A stretch of 64,000 bases of DNA from Elusimicrobiota bacterium (GTDB taxonomy: Bacteria; Elusimicrobiota; Endomicrobiia; Endomicrobiales; Endomicrobiaceae): assembly GCA_031274365.1 (NCBI GenBank), contig JAISQF010000011.1, positions 124,001 through 188,000 on the forward strand, in the 5' to 3' direction. Shown here in pieces: positions 8,343-17,282 of the stretch. The notes under the pieces are model-generated. The model saw only the letters and a list, made by a program, of their open reading frames with translations, made no database searches and was not told the origin of the DNA. Numbering within the stretch: position 1 is the first letter of the stretch; each line of letters opens with the position of its first letter. The position numbers and the translations under genes were made by a program.

Positions 8343-9292
8343 AAAGCCTCCTTCAAATTTTGAGCATTTTTTTTCATTATGTCTAAATAAGAAACTCCAG
8401 ATTCAAAATCTTTTTTGGAGACATTATGCGCGGAGTGCAAAAGCAATGTTTTGGCTTTTGCGCTTGAAGCTATAATATCAGCTATTTTTTCATTTGAAAA
8501 CTCTATATAAAACACAATCGGTATTTTCTCCTCTTTGACTTTATCTATAAGAAATGCAATTGTGGCGGCATTGGCTTCAGTCTCGTTTGAACAACCCGGA
8601 AAGGCCGCAAAATATTTAAGTTTATATTCGTCGGCAAAATAACGAAAAGGAAATCTGTCTCCAAAAATTATGGTTTTTCTTTTTCCTTTTGCGACAATTT
8701 CCTTAAAATCTTTATCAAGAGCTTTTAATTCCTTAATATAACGATCTGTATTTTGTTTGTAAAATTCGGCATTTTCTTTATCGCTTTCCTGCAACATTTT
8801 AGAAAGCGCAATGGTTATTTTTTGAGCGTTTTTAATTGATGTCCAAACATGCTCGTCATATTCTCCCTCTTCCTCTTCCCCGCCTTCTTCTTCCTGCATA
8901 CCTTCAACTATTTCCTCTTTAACGGGTTTTACAATACTCATAAGAGTAATGATTTTTTTATTTTCCATATCTATAGACGATAAAATTTTATTTATCCACT
9001 CGTCAGATTCCCCTCCGACATATATAAACACATCGCTGTTTTTTATCTTGATAATATCTTGAGGCGTGGGCTCGTAAGAATGAGATTCAGCGCCGGGCAT
9101 AATAAGCATTTCCAAACTAACTTTATCTCCCGCAATTTCTCGGACAAAATCATATTGAGGAAAAATTGTTGCGACGACTTTCAATCTGCTCTCAGGAATA
9201 TCTTCGGCATTTTTTTTCTTTGCTCTTTGCCACGTTATAAAAAGCGTAAACAATATCAGTATGGACAACACTATCACTATAGTTTTTTTCAT
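8333..9292 (-). CDS. znuA: Zinc-type ABC transporter substrate-binding protein (ZnuA/AdcA-like)
   Basis: A 319-residue binding protein of the cluster A-I metal family, with an N-terminal hydrophobic segment and no lipobox, so it is probably membrane anchored. Metal-site motifs are ESHSYEPTPQDI (His71) and DEHVWTS (His148). The third usual His motif is replaced by FGDRFPFRYFADEY and followed by GCSNETEA, a variant I associate with Clostridia-type zinc-binding proteins. Residues about 126-147 form a very acidic loop (eleven Glu, mostly clustered) where proteobacterial ZnuA has a His-rich loop; it may serve the same metal-capturing purpose. The ribosome site AAGGAG lies before the ATG. Confidence 0.87.
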   Translation of the reverse strand: MKKTIVIVLSILILFTLFITWQRAKKKNAEDIPESRLKVVATIFPQYDFVREIAGDKVSLEMLIMPGAESHSYEPTPQDIIKIKNSDVFIYVGGESDEWINKILSSIDMENKKIITLMSIVKPVKEEIVEGMQEEEGGEEEEGEYDEHVWTSIKNAQKITIALSKMLQESDKENAEFYKQNTDRYIKELKALDKDFKEIVAKGKRKTIIFGDRFPFRYFADEYKLKYFAAFPGCSNETEANAATIAFLIDKVKEEKIPIVFYIEFSNEKIADIIASSAKAKTLLLHSAHNVSKKDFESGVSYLDIMKKNAQNLKEALWL

Positions 9293-9368
9293 TTAATTCT
9301 CCTTAATATTTTTAATTTAGTTTCATTTGTTTTTGTTTGAATTGTATTTTTGAAAAATATTAGGAGAA

Positions 9369-9668
9369 TCAATTATTAAGAATTGTTTTTAATTTTACAA
9401 GAGTAATTTTTTCCATAAATAAAGCAATAAAGCCAATATGTTTTACTCTCGAAAACGCTATTGATAAAAAAAGCAAAATGGCTGGGCAAAAAGGAAGAGC
9501 AAATAAACGTTTCATTGTATTTGCTATATGCTGAATATGAAAACATACTTGACAATTATGTTCATGACAATCATGATCCGCTTCTATAACAATAAACAAA
9601 GCCGATATTGTCAAATAAAAAACAAAAGCAAAAACTAATATTTCTGAAATAAATTTTATTTTTTTCAT
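9369..9668 (-). CDS. Small Cys/His-containing membrane protein upstream of znuA
   Basis: A 99-residue protein with an N-terminal hydrophobic segment (residues about 8-28), then a metal-ligand-like patch ADHDCHEHNCQVCFHIQH, and a second hydrophobic segment. The ATG at 9668 follows AAGGA and is preferred to the TTG-type extension nine codons upstream. Similar HxC-x(4)-CxxC membrane proteins occur beside zinc transport genes in Firmicutes (recalled, not searched). It is 76 bases upstream of znuA on the same strand. A role in zinc sensing or delivery is plausible but unproven. Confidence 0.6.
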   Translation of the reverse strand: MKKIKFISEILVFAFVFYLTISALFIVIEADHDCHEHNCQVCFHIQHIANTMKRLFALPFCPAILLFLSIAFSRVKHIGFIALFMEKITLVKLKTILNN

Positions 9669-9839
9669 AATTCCTTTATACAAACATTTCGCCATTTCTA
9701 AACTTAAAGCTAAAATTTTGGACTAAATTTATAATTGCAACTTCTTGAAACGCAATGACATCGGATATTATTTCATAGCGCCCGTCATTTTTCACCTATT
9801 AAAACGCAATGACAAATTCTCGCAAAGAAAATAAACAGT

Positions 9840-11309
9840 TTATCTTTTTTCAAACCACCCGATTTCTCCCGCCGCCATATTTATATTTATCTGCTTAACC
9901 TCAGTGTATTCCTCTAAACCAAAAGTCCCAAGCTCTCTTCCGATTCCGCTTTGCTTATATCCTCCCCAAGGCGCTTGAGTAAATGTCGGATTATAAGAAT
10001 TTATCCAAGTAATTCCGGCGCGAAAAGATTTCACGACTCTCATTGCGCGCGAAATGTCATTTGTAAAAACTCCGGCCGCAAGTCCATACTCGGTATTGTT
10101 TGCAAGTTCAATCGCCTCTTCCTCGCTGCTGAATTTTTGCACGGCCAAAACGGGACCAAAAACCTCTTCTTTGACAATGCGCATATTCGGCAAACAATCC
10201 GCAAAAATTGTCGGAGCGACGAAATATCCTTTTGCAAAATCCCCGTCTGTTAAACGTTTTCCGCCGCACAAAAGTCGCGCTTCCTTTTTTCCAATTTCTA
10301 TATATTCCAAAACCTTTTCCATATGCGCTTTGCTTACAAGAGGTCCCATTTCCGCTCCCTCAACCATACCGTTTGCAACTTTGATTTTATTTGCGCGCTT
10401 GGCAAGTCTGGTTAAAAATTTATCATAAACAGTATCTTGTAAAATCAAACGGCTGCCGGCTGAGCATACCTCGCCTTGATTGCAAAAAATTGCAAACAAA
10501 GCCCAATCAACACCCGTTTCCAAATCAACGTCGTCAAAAATCACGCATGGAGATTTTCCGCCAAGTTCTAAAGAAACATTTTTTATCCTCTGGCTTGCTA
10601 AGCTCATAATTCTCCTGCCGGTATCAGTTCCTCCCGTGAGAGAAACTTTATCTATATCGGGGTTTTCGGCAATCTCTTCTCCAACCTCTTGTCCCGAACC
10701 AAGCACCAAATTTATCACGCCCGCCGGAAATAAATTTTCAATCAATTCAAACAAATGTATTACGCTTAAAGGTGTGACGCTTGCAGGCTTAAAAACAACG
10801 GTATTTCCCGCGGCTAAACTCGGCGCAAGTTTCCAAGCGGCCATCAATAAAGGATAATTCCAAGGAACTATTTCCCCGCAAACTCCTATCGGTTCTCTGA
10901 TAGACATTGCAAAATTATTTGCGTCCGGAACAGCATAAACTTGCCCCAAAGGTTTATCTATAAGACCCGCATAATAACGAAAACATCCGGCCGTGTCGGC
11001 AATATCATATCGGCTGTCGCGTAAAGGTTTTCCATTATTTGCCGTTTCTATATTAACCAAATTATCAGCGTTTTTATCCACGATATCGGCCACTTTATTG
11101 AGAATAACAGCGCGCTCCGCCGCTGAAATTTTTGCCCATTTTGGAAAAGCTCTTTTTGCGGCTTTTGCGGCGAGACGAACATGCTCTTTTGTTCCCTCAT
11201 ATATCTTTCCTATCACGCTCTCGTCGGCGGGATTTATCACATCTCTCGTCTTATCCGTTGAAATCCATTTGCCGTCAATAAACAATCTTCCTGTTTTTTC
11301 AATTTTCAT
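9840..11309 (-). CDS. NAD(P)-dependent aldehyde dehydrogenase
   Basis: A 489-residue aldehyde dehydrogenase superfamily enzyme. Motifs: PWNYPLLMAAWKLAPSLAAG (Asn of the active site), VSLTGGTDTGRRI (cofactor loop), SLELGGKSPCVIFDD (general base Glu), FCNQGEVCSAGSRL (catalytic Cys), and EEVFGPVLAVQKF. It most resembles betaine-aldehyde/non-phosphorylating dehydrogenases, but substrate cannot be read from sequence. The start at 11309 follows AAGGAGACAGGA; an in-frame ATG six codons upstream sits in the U-tract of the preceding terminator and is rejected. It is a single-gene unit between the small zinc-locus gene and the PBP gene. Confidence 0.9.
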   Translation of the reverse strand: MKIEKTGRLFIDGKWISTDKTRDVINPADESVIGKIYEGTKEHVRLAAKAAKRAFPKWAKISAAERAVILNKVADIVDKNADNLVNIETANNGKPLRDSRYDIADTAGCFRYYAGLIDKPLGQVYAVPDANNFAMSIREPIGVCGEIVPWNYPLLMAAWKLAPSLAAGNTVVFKPASVTPLSVIHLFELIENLFPAGVINLVLGSGQEVGEEIAENPDIDKVSLTGGTDTGRRIMSLASQRIKNVSLELGGKSPCVIFDDVDLETGVDWALFAIFCNQGEVCSAGSRLILQDTVYDKFLTRLAKRANKIKVANGMVEGAEMGPLVSKAHMEKVLEYIEIGKKEARLLCGGKRLTDGDFAKGYFVAPTIFADCLPNMRIVKEEVFGPVLAVQKFSSEEEAIELANNTEYGLAAGVFTNDISRAMRVVKSFRAGITWINSYNPTFTQAPWGGYKQSGIGRELGTFGLEEYTEVKQININMAAGEIGWFEKR

Positions 11310-11331
11310 TCCTGTCTCCTTTTTCATAAAA

Positions 11332-11369
11332 AAACGGCAATGCCAAAAATTGCGGCGACATTGCCGTTT
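11332..11369 (-). terminator. Intrinsic terminator after the class A PBP gene
   Basis: 11-bp inverted repeat AAACGGCAATG/CATTGCCGTTT with a 16-base loop, followed on the minus strand by a run of T. It lies 60 bases past the PBP stop and just 22 bases before the aldehyde dehydrogenase start, leaving no promoter space between. Confidence 0.8.
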
Positions 11370-11429
11370 CTTAGAGCCATTTTTTATTTAAGTTTATAAA
11401 AACTATATTTTTATAAATTAAAAGTTAAA

Positions 11430-13649
11430 TTAAAAACCGCTGGATTCTATAGTCAAATCAGAATCCCCATATATCGATTTGCTTGCGGGTTTTGAATATT
11501 GTTTAGGAATTCCCTTGCCCGATATAAATGCTTCAAGATATGCGCCGGGCGTTTCTTTAAGAGCTAAAAATCCAGTCCTCGGATCTATTAAAGCCCACTC
11601 TATACCTGCCGGCTGCTGAAAATTTCTTACCGGACTGCCCTCTAATATAATTTTCATTATCTGAGTCCATATCGGCGCGGCGACTGTTCCTCCGGTAGCT
11701 CCTCGTCCCAATGTAACCGACTGATCGTCATAGCCTATCCACACGCCTGTCACATATTCCGGAGTATATCCGATAAACCAAGCGTCAGTCTCGTCATTGG
11801 TCGTTCCAGTTTTACCAGCAGCCGGTCTTTGCAAAGCTCTCGCCGCATATCCGCTGCCTCTTTCAATAACTGAACGAAGCATATTTGTCATAACAAATGC
11901 TTCCTGCGGAGTAATAACTTGAGCTTTTTGCACAATATGTTCCTCGACGATATTTCCATTTCTATCTTCTATTTTAGATATAATAAAAGGTTCGTTTCTC
12001 ACTCCTCCCGCGTCAAAAACAGAATATGCGCTTACCAATTCTAAAAGAATGACTTCGCTTGCGCCTAAAGCAAGAGCCAAAGAATCTATCAACGGAGTGT
12101 TGATGCCGAGATTTCTTGCATTTGCAATAACTCTTTGGGGTTTTACATTCCAAATTGTTTCAGCGGCGCTGACATTGATTGATAAAGCGAGAGCTGTTCT
12201 AAGCGTAATGGGACCCCTAAAGCTATTTCCATAATTAGAAGGCGCCCAAGTTTTATTTGGATCAACTAAATCCGCTTCGGATATTTTTTCAGCAAGCGTC
12301 TCAAGATAAGTTAAATCTCTTGAGACCAAATTCCATTTCTTAGTTTTATCGTCGAATAAAAAAACAATCGGTCTATCGTAAAGAAGATTTGCGGCCGTAT
12401 AACCGTTTTGTATTGCGGTAAGATAAATAAACGGTTTGAAAGAAGAGCCGGGCTGACGCATTGCCTGCGTGGCGCGGTTAAACTGCGTTTCTTTAAAATC
12501 TCTGCCGCCAACCATAGCTCTTATCGCACCGCTGTTAGGATCAAGAACGATTACCGCTCCTTGAACCTTTACCGGATCCATTTTTTTGGACTTAAAATAA
12601 CTTTCTCTTTTTTGATCAAATTCAGAAAGAGATTTTTCTAAAATTTCCTCAGCCGCATTTTGCGCTTTTATTTCAATAGTGGTATAAATTTTGAAGCCCG
12701 AGGTATAGACTGATTCTGATCCGTATTTTTCAGAAAGGAGAAGTCTGATATATTCGACAAGATAACCGCCCATTTTTTTTATTTCTTCAGATTGAATTCT
12801 TTCGGGAAGAGGCTCGGCTGCGGCTTGGATTTCTTCTTTTTTAGTTATATATCCTTCCTCAAGCATTCTCATTAAAACCGTATTTCTTCTCGCAAGCGAT
12901 AATTTTCCGCCTCTAAAAGGATTGTAATTATTTGGCGATTTGGCAATTCCCGCAAGCATTGCGCATTCGGCAAGATCCAAATCGTTGACATTTTTTGCAA
13001 AATATGTTCTTGCCGCGGCTTGAACTCCGTAAGCGCCGTTGCCAAAATAAATCTGATTCATATAAAACTGCATAATTTCGTCTTTTGAATAAATTTTCTC
13101 AAGCTGGATAGTTAAAAGCGCTTCTTTTATTTTACGAACCATACTTTTTTTATTGCTTAAAAAAATAGCTCTCGAAAGCTGCTGAGTAAGAGTTGAGCCG
13201 CCTTCCGCCACCCTTCCTCTAATTAAAATTCTCGTTCCCGCGCGCAATGTCCCTCTTATTGAAATTCCCCAATGAGAAAAGAAATCATTATCCTCAATTG
13301 CTAAAAAAGCATTTTTCAAATTCGAGGGAACTTCGTCTATAAGAATAATAGTTCTTCTCTCTGTGGAAAGAACGTCTATAAGTTTATACTCGGGTTCATT
13401 GTCGGCATCATAGCCCGCGATTCCATAAATTTCCGTAGATAAGTTTGGAGAATAGTTTTCAATATCAGCCATTGATGGAAGATCGGATGCAAAGTGCCTT
13501 ATTACAAATCCGCCTATAACAATAATAATAGGAATAATAATGCCAAAAAAGATAAATGCAATGGAAAAAAAACTTTCTTTTTTCTTTTCCTTTTGCAGTT
13601 CATTTTTCTTTTTAGATTCTTCGAACTTAAACTCGTCAAATTTATCCAT
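11430..13649 (-). CDS. Class A penicillin-binding protein (PBP1A type)
   Basis: A 739-residue bifunctional peptidoglycan synthase. A cytoplasmic charged tail and one membrane segment (about 28-50) precede a glycosyltransferase 51 domain (EDNDFFSHWG at about 119-128; GGSTLTQQL at about 150). The transpeptidase domain follows, with SSFK at 402-405, SIN at 490-492 and KTGT at 613-616. It polymerises and cross-links glycan strands outside the inner membrane. It has its own promoter-like sequence overlapping the 3' end of murG and is closed by a terminator, so it is transcribed separately from the dcw cluster. All catalytic motifs are intact. Confidence 0.95.
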   Translation of the reverse strand: MDKFDEFKFEESKKKNELQKEKKKESFFSIAFIFFGIIIPIIIVIGGFVIRHFASDLPSMADIENYSPNLSTEIYGIAGYDADNEPEYKLIDVLSTERRTIILIDEVPSNLKNAFLAIEDNDFFSHWGISIRGTLRAGTRILIRGRVAEGGSTLTQQLSRAIFLSNKKSMVRKIKEALLTIQLEKIYSKDEIMQFYMNQIYFGNGAYGVQAAARTYFAKNVNDLDLAECAMLAGIAKSPNNYNPFRGGKLSLARRNTVLMRMLEEGYITKKEEIQAAAEPLPERIQSEEIKKMGGYLVEYIRLLLSEKYGSESVYTSGFKIYTTIEIKAQNAAEEILEKSLSEFDQKRESYFKSKKMDPVKVQGAVIVLDPNSGAIRAMVGGRDFKETQFNRATQAMRQPGSSFKPFIYLTAIQNGYTAANLLYDRPIVFLFDDKTKKWNLVSRDLTYLETLAEKISEADLVDPNKTWAPSNYGNSFRGPITLRTALALSINVSAAETIWNVKPQRVIANARNLGINTPLIDSLALALGASEVILLELVSAYSVFDAGGVRNEPFIISKIEDRNGNIVEEHIVQKAQVITPQEAFVMTNMLRSVIERGSGYAARALQRPAAGKTGTTNDETDAWFIGYTPEYVTGVWIGYDDQSVTLGRGATGGTVAAPIWTQIMKIILEGSPVRNFQQPAGIEWALIDPRTGFLALKETPGAYLEAFISGKGIPKQYSKPASKSIYGDSDLTIESSGF

Positions 13650-13690
13650 TTCTTTGTTTTTTCCTTAACGAAAAATATCAACTACCAACG

Positions 13691-13719
13691 ATTATATTTT
13701 ATGATTGTCTCAATGTAAA
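13691..13719 (-). promoter_or_regulatory. Sigma-70-like promoter for the PBP1A gene
   Basis: Minus strand TTTACA (13714-13719), 17-base spacer, TATAAT (13691-13696), 42 bases before the PBP1A start codon. The -35 lies at the last codons of murG. Confidence 0.65.
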
Positions 13720-14792
13720 GGTTTTACGGATGAAAATTGAGCTTCAATATATTCGGCTATTTTTTCCTGAGCAAATTTCTCAACAATTTGCTGAGTTTTA
13801 TTTATATGAACTTTTAACTCCTCTATGGCTTTAGCAAGATTTTCCGGAGTCAAATCTTTTTCCTCAATAATTATTCTAAAATCTTTTTTTTCAACTTTCT
13901 TTGCGTTTAATAATTGATGATTGTCCGCGGCAAAAGGAAAAGGAATAAAAACAGCGGGTTTATTTAAGAAAAGAACTTCAAAAACCGCTCCCGCGCCGGC
14001 TCGGCATATAACAATATCGCAAGCCGCGTAAGCGTTATAAATATCATGCATAAAATCTTTAACAATATAAAAACTTTTTCCCGCGGCTCTTTTTACTATT
14101 TCGCGATAACCAATATTGCCCGTAATATGTATAACTTGAATATTTTCTCTCTCGGATAAAATTTCAACGGCCTTAAAAGCAATATCGTTTAATTTAACGG
14201 CTCCAAGGCTGCCTCCGAAAATAAGAACGGTTAAAACGTTTTTTTTAATCCCTAATTTTTCTATCGCTTGATTTTTATCGATATTAAAAATATCTTTTCT
14301 TACGGGATAACCTGAAAATATACATTTTTTCTTAAAAAATTTCGCAGTGTTTTCAAAACTTATAAACGTTGCGTCGGCTAATTTATTTGCAAAAACATTA
14401 GCTTTGCCGGGGATAATGTTTTGTTCGTGAATAAAAATCTTTTTAGCAAATAGTTTTGCGGCTATTATAGCCGGAACCTCGATATATCCTCCCGTTCCTA
14501 CGACGAAATTTACTTCTAATTTTCGCATATAAAAGCAAGATTTTATAATAGCTAAGAAAAGTTTGAAACAAAAAAAGATAAAGGATAAGGATATTTTTTT
14601 TGGCATGCCGCTCAAGGAAAAGGGGATAAATTCAAAACCACTTTTTTGAATTATTTTCATGGCGGTTTCATTTTTACTCGTCCAAAAAATAGGATTATAT
14701 CCTTTGGCTTTCAACTCTTGAGCTATCATTATTCCGGGATAAATATGACCGCCCGTTCCGCTTGCCGCTATAACTATATTTTTTTTATCCAT
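13710..14792 (-). CDS. murG: Lipid II synthase (UDP-GlcNAc transferase) MurG
   Basis: A 360-residue GT28 enzyme: N-terminal GTGGHIYPG glycine loop, GTGGYIEVPAIIAA, HEQNIIPGKAN and the nucleotide-binding motif GGSLGA near residue 195. ICRAGAGAVFEVL occupies the position of the CRAGA..E signature. It adds GlcNAc to lipid I at the inner face of the membrane. Last gene of the dcw cluster here, starting one base after ftsW. The family length is usual (350-370). Confidence 0.96.
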   Translation of the reverse strand: MDKKNIVIAASGTGGHIYPGIMIAQELKAKGYNPIFWTSKNETAMKIIQKSGFEFIPFSLSGMPKKISLSFIFFCFKLFLAIIKSCFYMRKLEVNFVVGTGGYIEVPAIIAAKLFAKKIFIHEQNIIPGKANVFANKLADATFISFENTAKFFKKKCIFSGYPVRKDIFNIDKNQAIEKLGIKKNVLTVLIFGGSLGAVKLNDIAFKAVEILSERENIQVIHITGNIGYREIVKRAAGKSFYIVKDFMHDIYNAYAACDIVICRAGAGAVFEVLFLNKPAVFIPFPFAADNHQLLNAKKVEKKDFRIIIEEKDLTPENLAKAIEELKVHINKTQQIVEKFAQEKIAEYIEAQFSSVKPLH

Positions 14793-14793
14793 A

Positions 14794-15921
14794 TCATTCT
14801 CTTTTGGAATATTGAGATAAATTTATCAGTATTCCAGCCGCCGCCATATTCATCAAAAGCGAAGTTCCTCCGGACGATATAAAAGGCAGCACCGAACCTT
14901 TTGTCGGCAAAACGCCTAAAGAAACTCCAATATTTATCATGGCCTCAAATGTTATCATAAGAGTGATTCCAAGAGCTAAAAATTTAGAAAAAACATCAGG
15001 CGCATTTCCGCTTATTTTCATTCCTCTAAAAAATATATAGACAAATAAAAGTATAACAATCGCCGCTCCTACAAAACCGTATTCTTCGCCTATTATAGGA
15101 TAAATAAAATCGGTATGAGCCTCAGGCAGATACATGAGTTTCATATCGCTGTCCCCCGGCCCTTTACCCAAAAAACCTCCCGAACCAAGAGCGTATAAAG
15201 ATAATTTCAATTGATACATCATAGCGTCGGAACTCGTAAGAACTGAATCCATATTAAAAATTCCGCTTAGATAACCCGTAGAACGTCCGACTCTATAATC
15301 CTTTCTAAATATTTCAATCAAAACAGCCGCAACGATTACAACAATTACGGCGGCAAATCCCGCTTTGCTAATTTTAATATTTGAACAAAGAAGCATAGCC
15401 AAACACAATAAAACTATTAAAAAACTTGTTCCAAAGTCAGGCTCAAAAGCAATGGTTAGAAAAATCGGAACTATATAAATCATCGCGCCGATAAAAGGTT
15501 TGGAAGTTGAAAGCGCGTCCTGCTTTCGAGATATAAAATCAGCCATCAAAATTACCATTGCTATCTTTGCAAATTCAGAGGGCTGAAAAGCAAAAAAACC
15601 AAGATCAAACCATCTCCTTGCTCCATTCCACACGGGACCGACGAATAAAACCATTACCAATGCGACAAAAATAACAAAATAAAAAATCAGCGCGTATTTC
15701 TTAAAATAAGAATAATGTATTTTAAACGCCGTAAGATACATTACAAGCGAGCCCGCCAATGTCCACAAAATTTGTTTTAAGAAAAACAAAAAACTATTGT
15801 CTCTTTTTATTCCGGCCATTATATAGCTCGACGAGAGGATCATCAAAAGTCCAAAAAGCGTCAAAATAATTATTATGACGATTAAAGTTCTATCGTATTT
15901 TTTTAAGTCTATTTTTTTCAT
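14794..15921 (-). CDS. ftsW: SEDS-family peptidoglycan polymerase FtsW
   Basis: A 375-residue integral membrane protein with about ten hydrophobic segments. Motifs ARRWFDLGFFAFQPSEFAK, PEAHTDFIYPIIGEEYGF and GVLPTKGSVLPFISSGGTS are characteristic of FtsW/RodA. FtsW is preferred over RodA because of its place between murD and murG. It polymerises lipid II with its partner transpeptidase, presumably the FtsI homologue of the same cluster. Its ATG overlaps the murD stop by four bases. Confidence 0.94.
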   Translation of the reverse strand: MKKIDLKKYDRTLIVIIIILTLFGLLMILSSSYIMAGIKRDNSFLFFLKQILWTLAGSLVMYLTAFKIHYSYFKKYALIFYFVIFVALVMVLFVGPVWNGARRWFDLGFFAFQPSEFAKIAMVILMADFISRKQDALSTSKPFIGAMIYIVPIFLTIAFEPDFGTSFLIVLLCLAMLLCSNIKISKAGFAAVIVVIVAAVLIEIFRKDYRVGRSTGYLSGIFNMDSVLTSSDAMMYQLKLSLYALGSGGFLGKGPGDSDMKLMYLPEAHTDFIYPIIGEEYGFVGAAIVILLFVYIFFRGMKISGNAPDVFSKFLALGITLMITFEAMINIGVSLGVLPTKGSVLPFISSGGTSLLMNMAAAGILINLSQYSKRE

Positions 15922-17279
15922 ATTTTAAGACGTTCCACAGCTTTTCTAAAAACGTCTCCTCTCTCCTCAAAATTCTTAAATTGATCCCAAGAAGCGCAGG
16001 CGGGCGAAAGCAAAACTATATCTCCGCTACACGCAAGTTCCGACGCTTTTTTAACGGCATTTTCCACATTATAACAATCGTAAAATTTAGCCGTCCCTAT
16101 TAGATCTTTTTTTATGATATTTCTTGCCTCGCCTATTAAAAGAATTCCTTTCACTTTTTCTTTTATCAATTTCGCCAAAGGAGCATAGGGAAATTTTTTA
16201 TCCTGTCCGCCCATTATCAGCCAAATTCCGCGGTCAAAAGCGTTCAAAGCCACTCTCGTAGAATCCACATTAGTAGATTTTGAATCATTATAGTAATTCA
16301 CGCCGTCTATAGTTTTTATAAATTCAATGCGGTGTTTAACGCCGTTATACGACGATATTGTTTTAGATATTTTATCAATCGAAACTCCCGCGCAAAAAGC
16401 CGCCGCCGAAGCCGCGAGTATATTTTCAATATTATGCAAACCGACTATTTTAATTTTTGGCTTTATTTCCAATCTCTTTGAAAATATGTCAAAAATTATG
16501 CGCCCGCCGTCATAAAAAACAAATCCTTTTCCATTATATTTTCTTAAAATTGCCGGCATATTTTTTTTATCAATAAACTTTTTAGTAAAGAAAATTTTTG
16601 AAACTTTTGCCGATGCCGAGATTTTTAATACGTTTTTATCGTCGAAATTTAACACTGCAAAATCATTTGGGGTTTGATTTGCAAAAATTATTTTTTTTGC
16701 TTTTATATAATTAGCCAAAGTTTTGTGATGCTCTATATGATCCTTTGCAATATTTAAGAGAACAGAAATATCGGGTTTGAAATCGGGAGTATCTTCAAGT
16801 TGATAACTTGAAACTTCAAGAGTGATAATTGATTTTTTTGACGTTTGCAAAGCCTTGTCGGAGAGAGGAAGCCCTATATTTCCGCATACGATTGAATTCT
16901 TAAAAGAAGACTTTATCATCTTAAAAAGCAAATCGGTTACCGTCGTTTTTCCATTCGTGCCGCTCACGGCCAATACTTTTGAATACTTAGAATGCTCCAA
17001 ACCAAACTTTAATTCGCTTATTACTCTTATTTTTTTTCTCACGGCTTTCTTTATTATAGGTATATCGGAATGTATGCCCGGACTTTTTATTATCAATTGA
17101 GAATCCAAAAGCTTTTCCGTATGCCCGTCAAATTCTTTATTTACTTTTTTGTCGAGATTTTTTATCAATCTTTTTTTTGCGCTGTCGCTTGCAAAAACTT
17201 CAAACCCTAATTTTACAGCAAGATTAGCGGCGGCAACTCCGCTTTTGCCAAGCCCCAAAATTCCTATTTTTTTTTTCAT
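15918..17279 (-). CDS. murD: UDP-N-acetylmuramoyl-L-alanine:D-glutamate ligase MurD
   Basis: A 453-residue Mur ligase: N-terminal Rossmann-like GLGKSGVAAANLA, ATP-binding loop VSGTNGKTTVTDLL near residue 105, ITLEVSSYQLED, and NYYNDSKSTNVDSTRVAL. The order relative to murE, murF and mraY is that of classical dcw clusters. It adds D-glutamate to UDP-MurNAc-L-Ala in the cytoplasm. The C-terminal motif LLSPACASWDQFKNFEERG is typical of MurD. Confidence 0.95.
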   Translation of the reverse strand: MKKKIGILGLGKSGVAAANLAVKLGFEVFASDSAKKRLIKNLDKKVNKEFDGHTEKLLDSQLIIKSPGIHSDIPIIKKAVRKKIRVISELKFGLEHSKYSKVLAVSGTNGKTTVTDLLFKMIKSSFKNSIVCGNIGLPLSDKALQTSKKSIITLEVSSYQLEDTPDFKPDISVLLNIAKDHIEHHKTLANYIKAKKIIFANQTPNDFAVLNFDDKNVLKISASAKVSKIFFTKKFIDKKNMPAILRKYNGKGFVFYDGGRIIFDIFSKRLEIKPKIKIVGLHNIENILAASAAAFCAGVSIDKISKTISSYNGVKHRIEFIKTIDGVNYYNDSKSTNVDSTRVALNAFDRGIWLIMGGQDKKFPYAPLAKLIKEKVKGILLIGEARNIIKKDLIGTAKFYDCYNVENAVKKASELACSGDIVLLSPACASWDQFKNFEERGDVFRKAVERLKI

Positions 17280-17282
17280 TTT

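Noticed and set aside
9748-9813. Two copies of ACGCAATGACA as a possible Zur operator
   Set aside because: Direct repeats 53 bases apart and not palindromic; no resemblance to known Zur boxes, and downstream of the likely promoter position is unclear.
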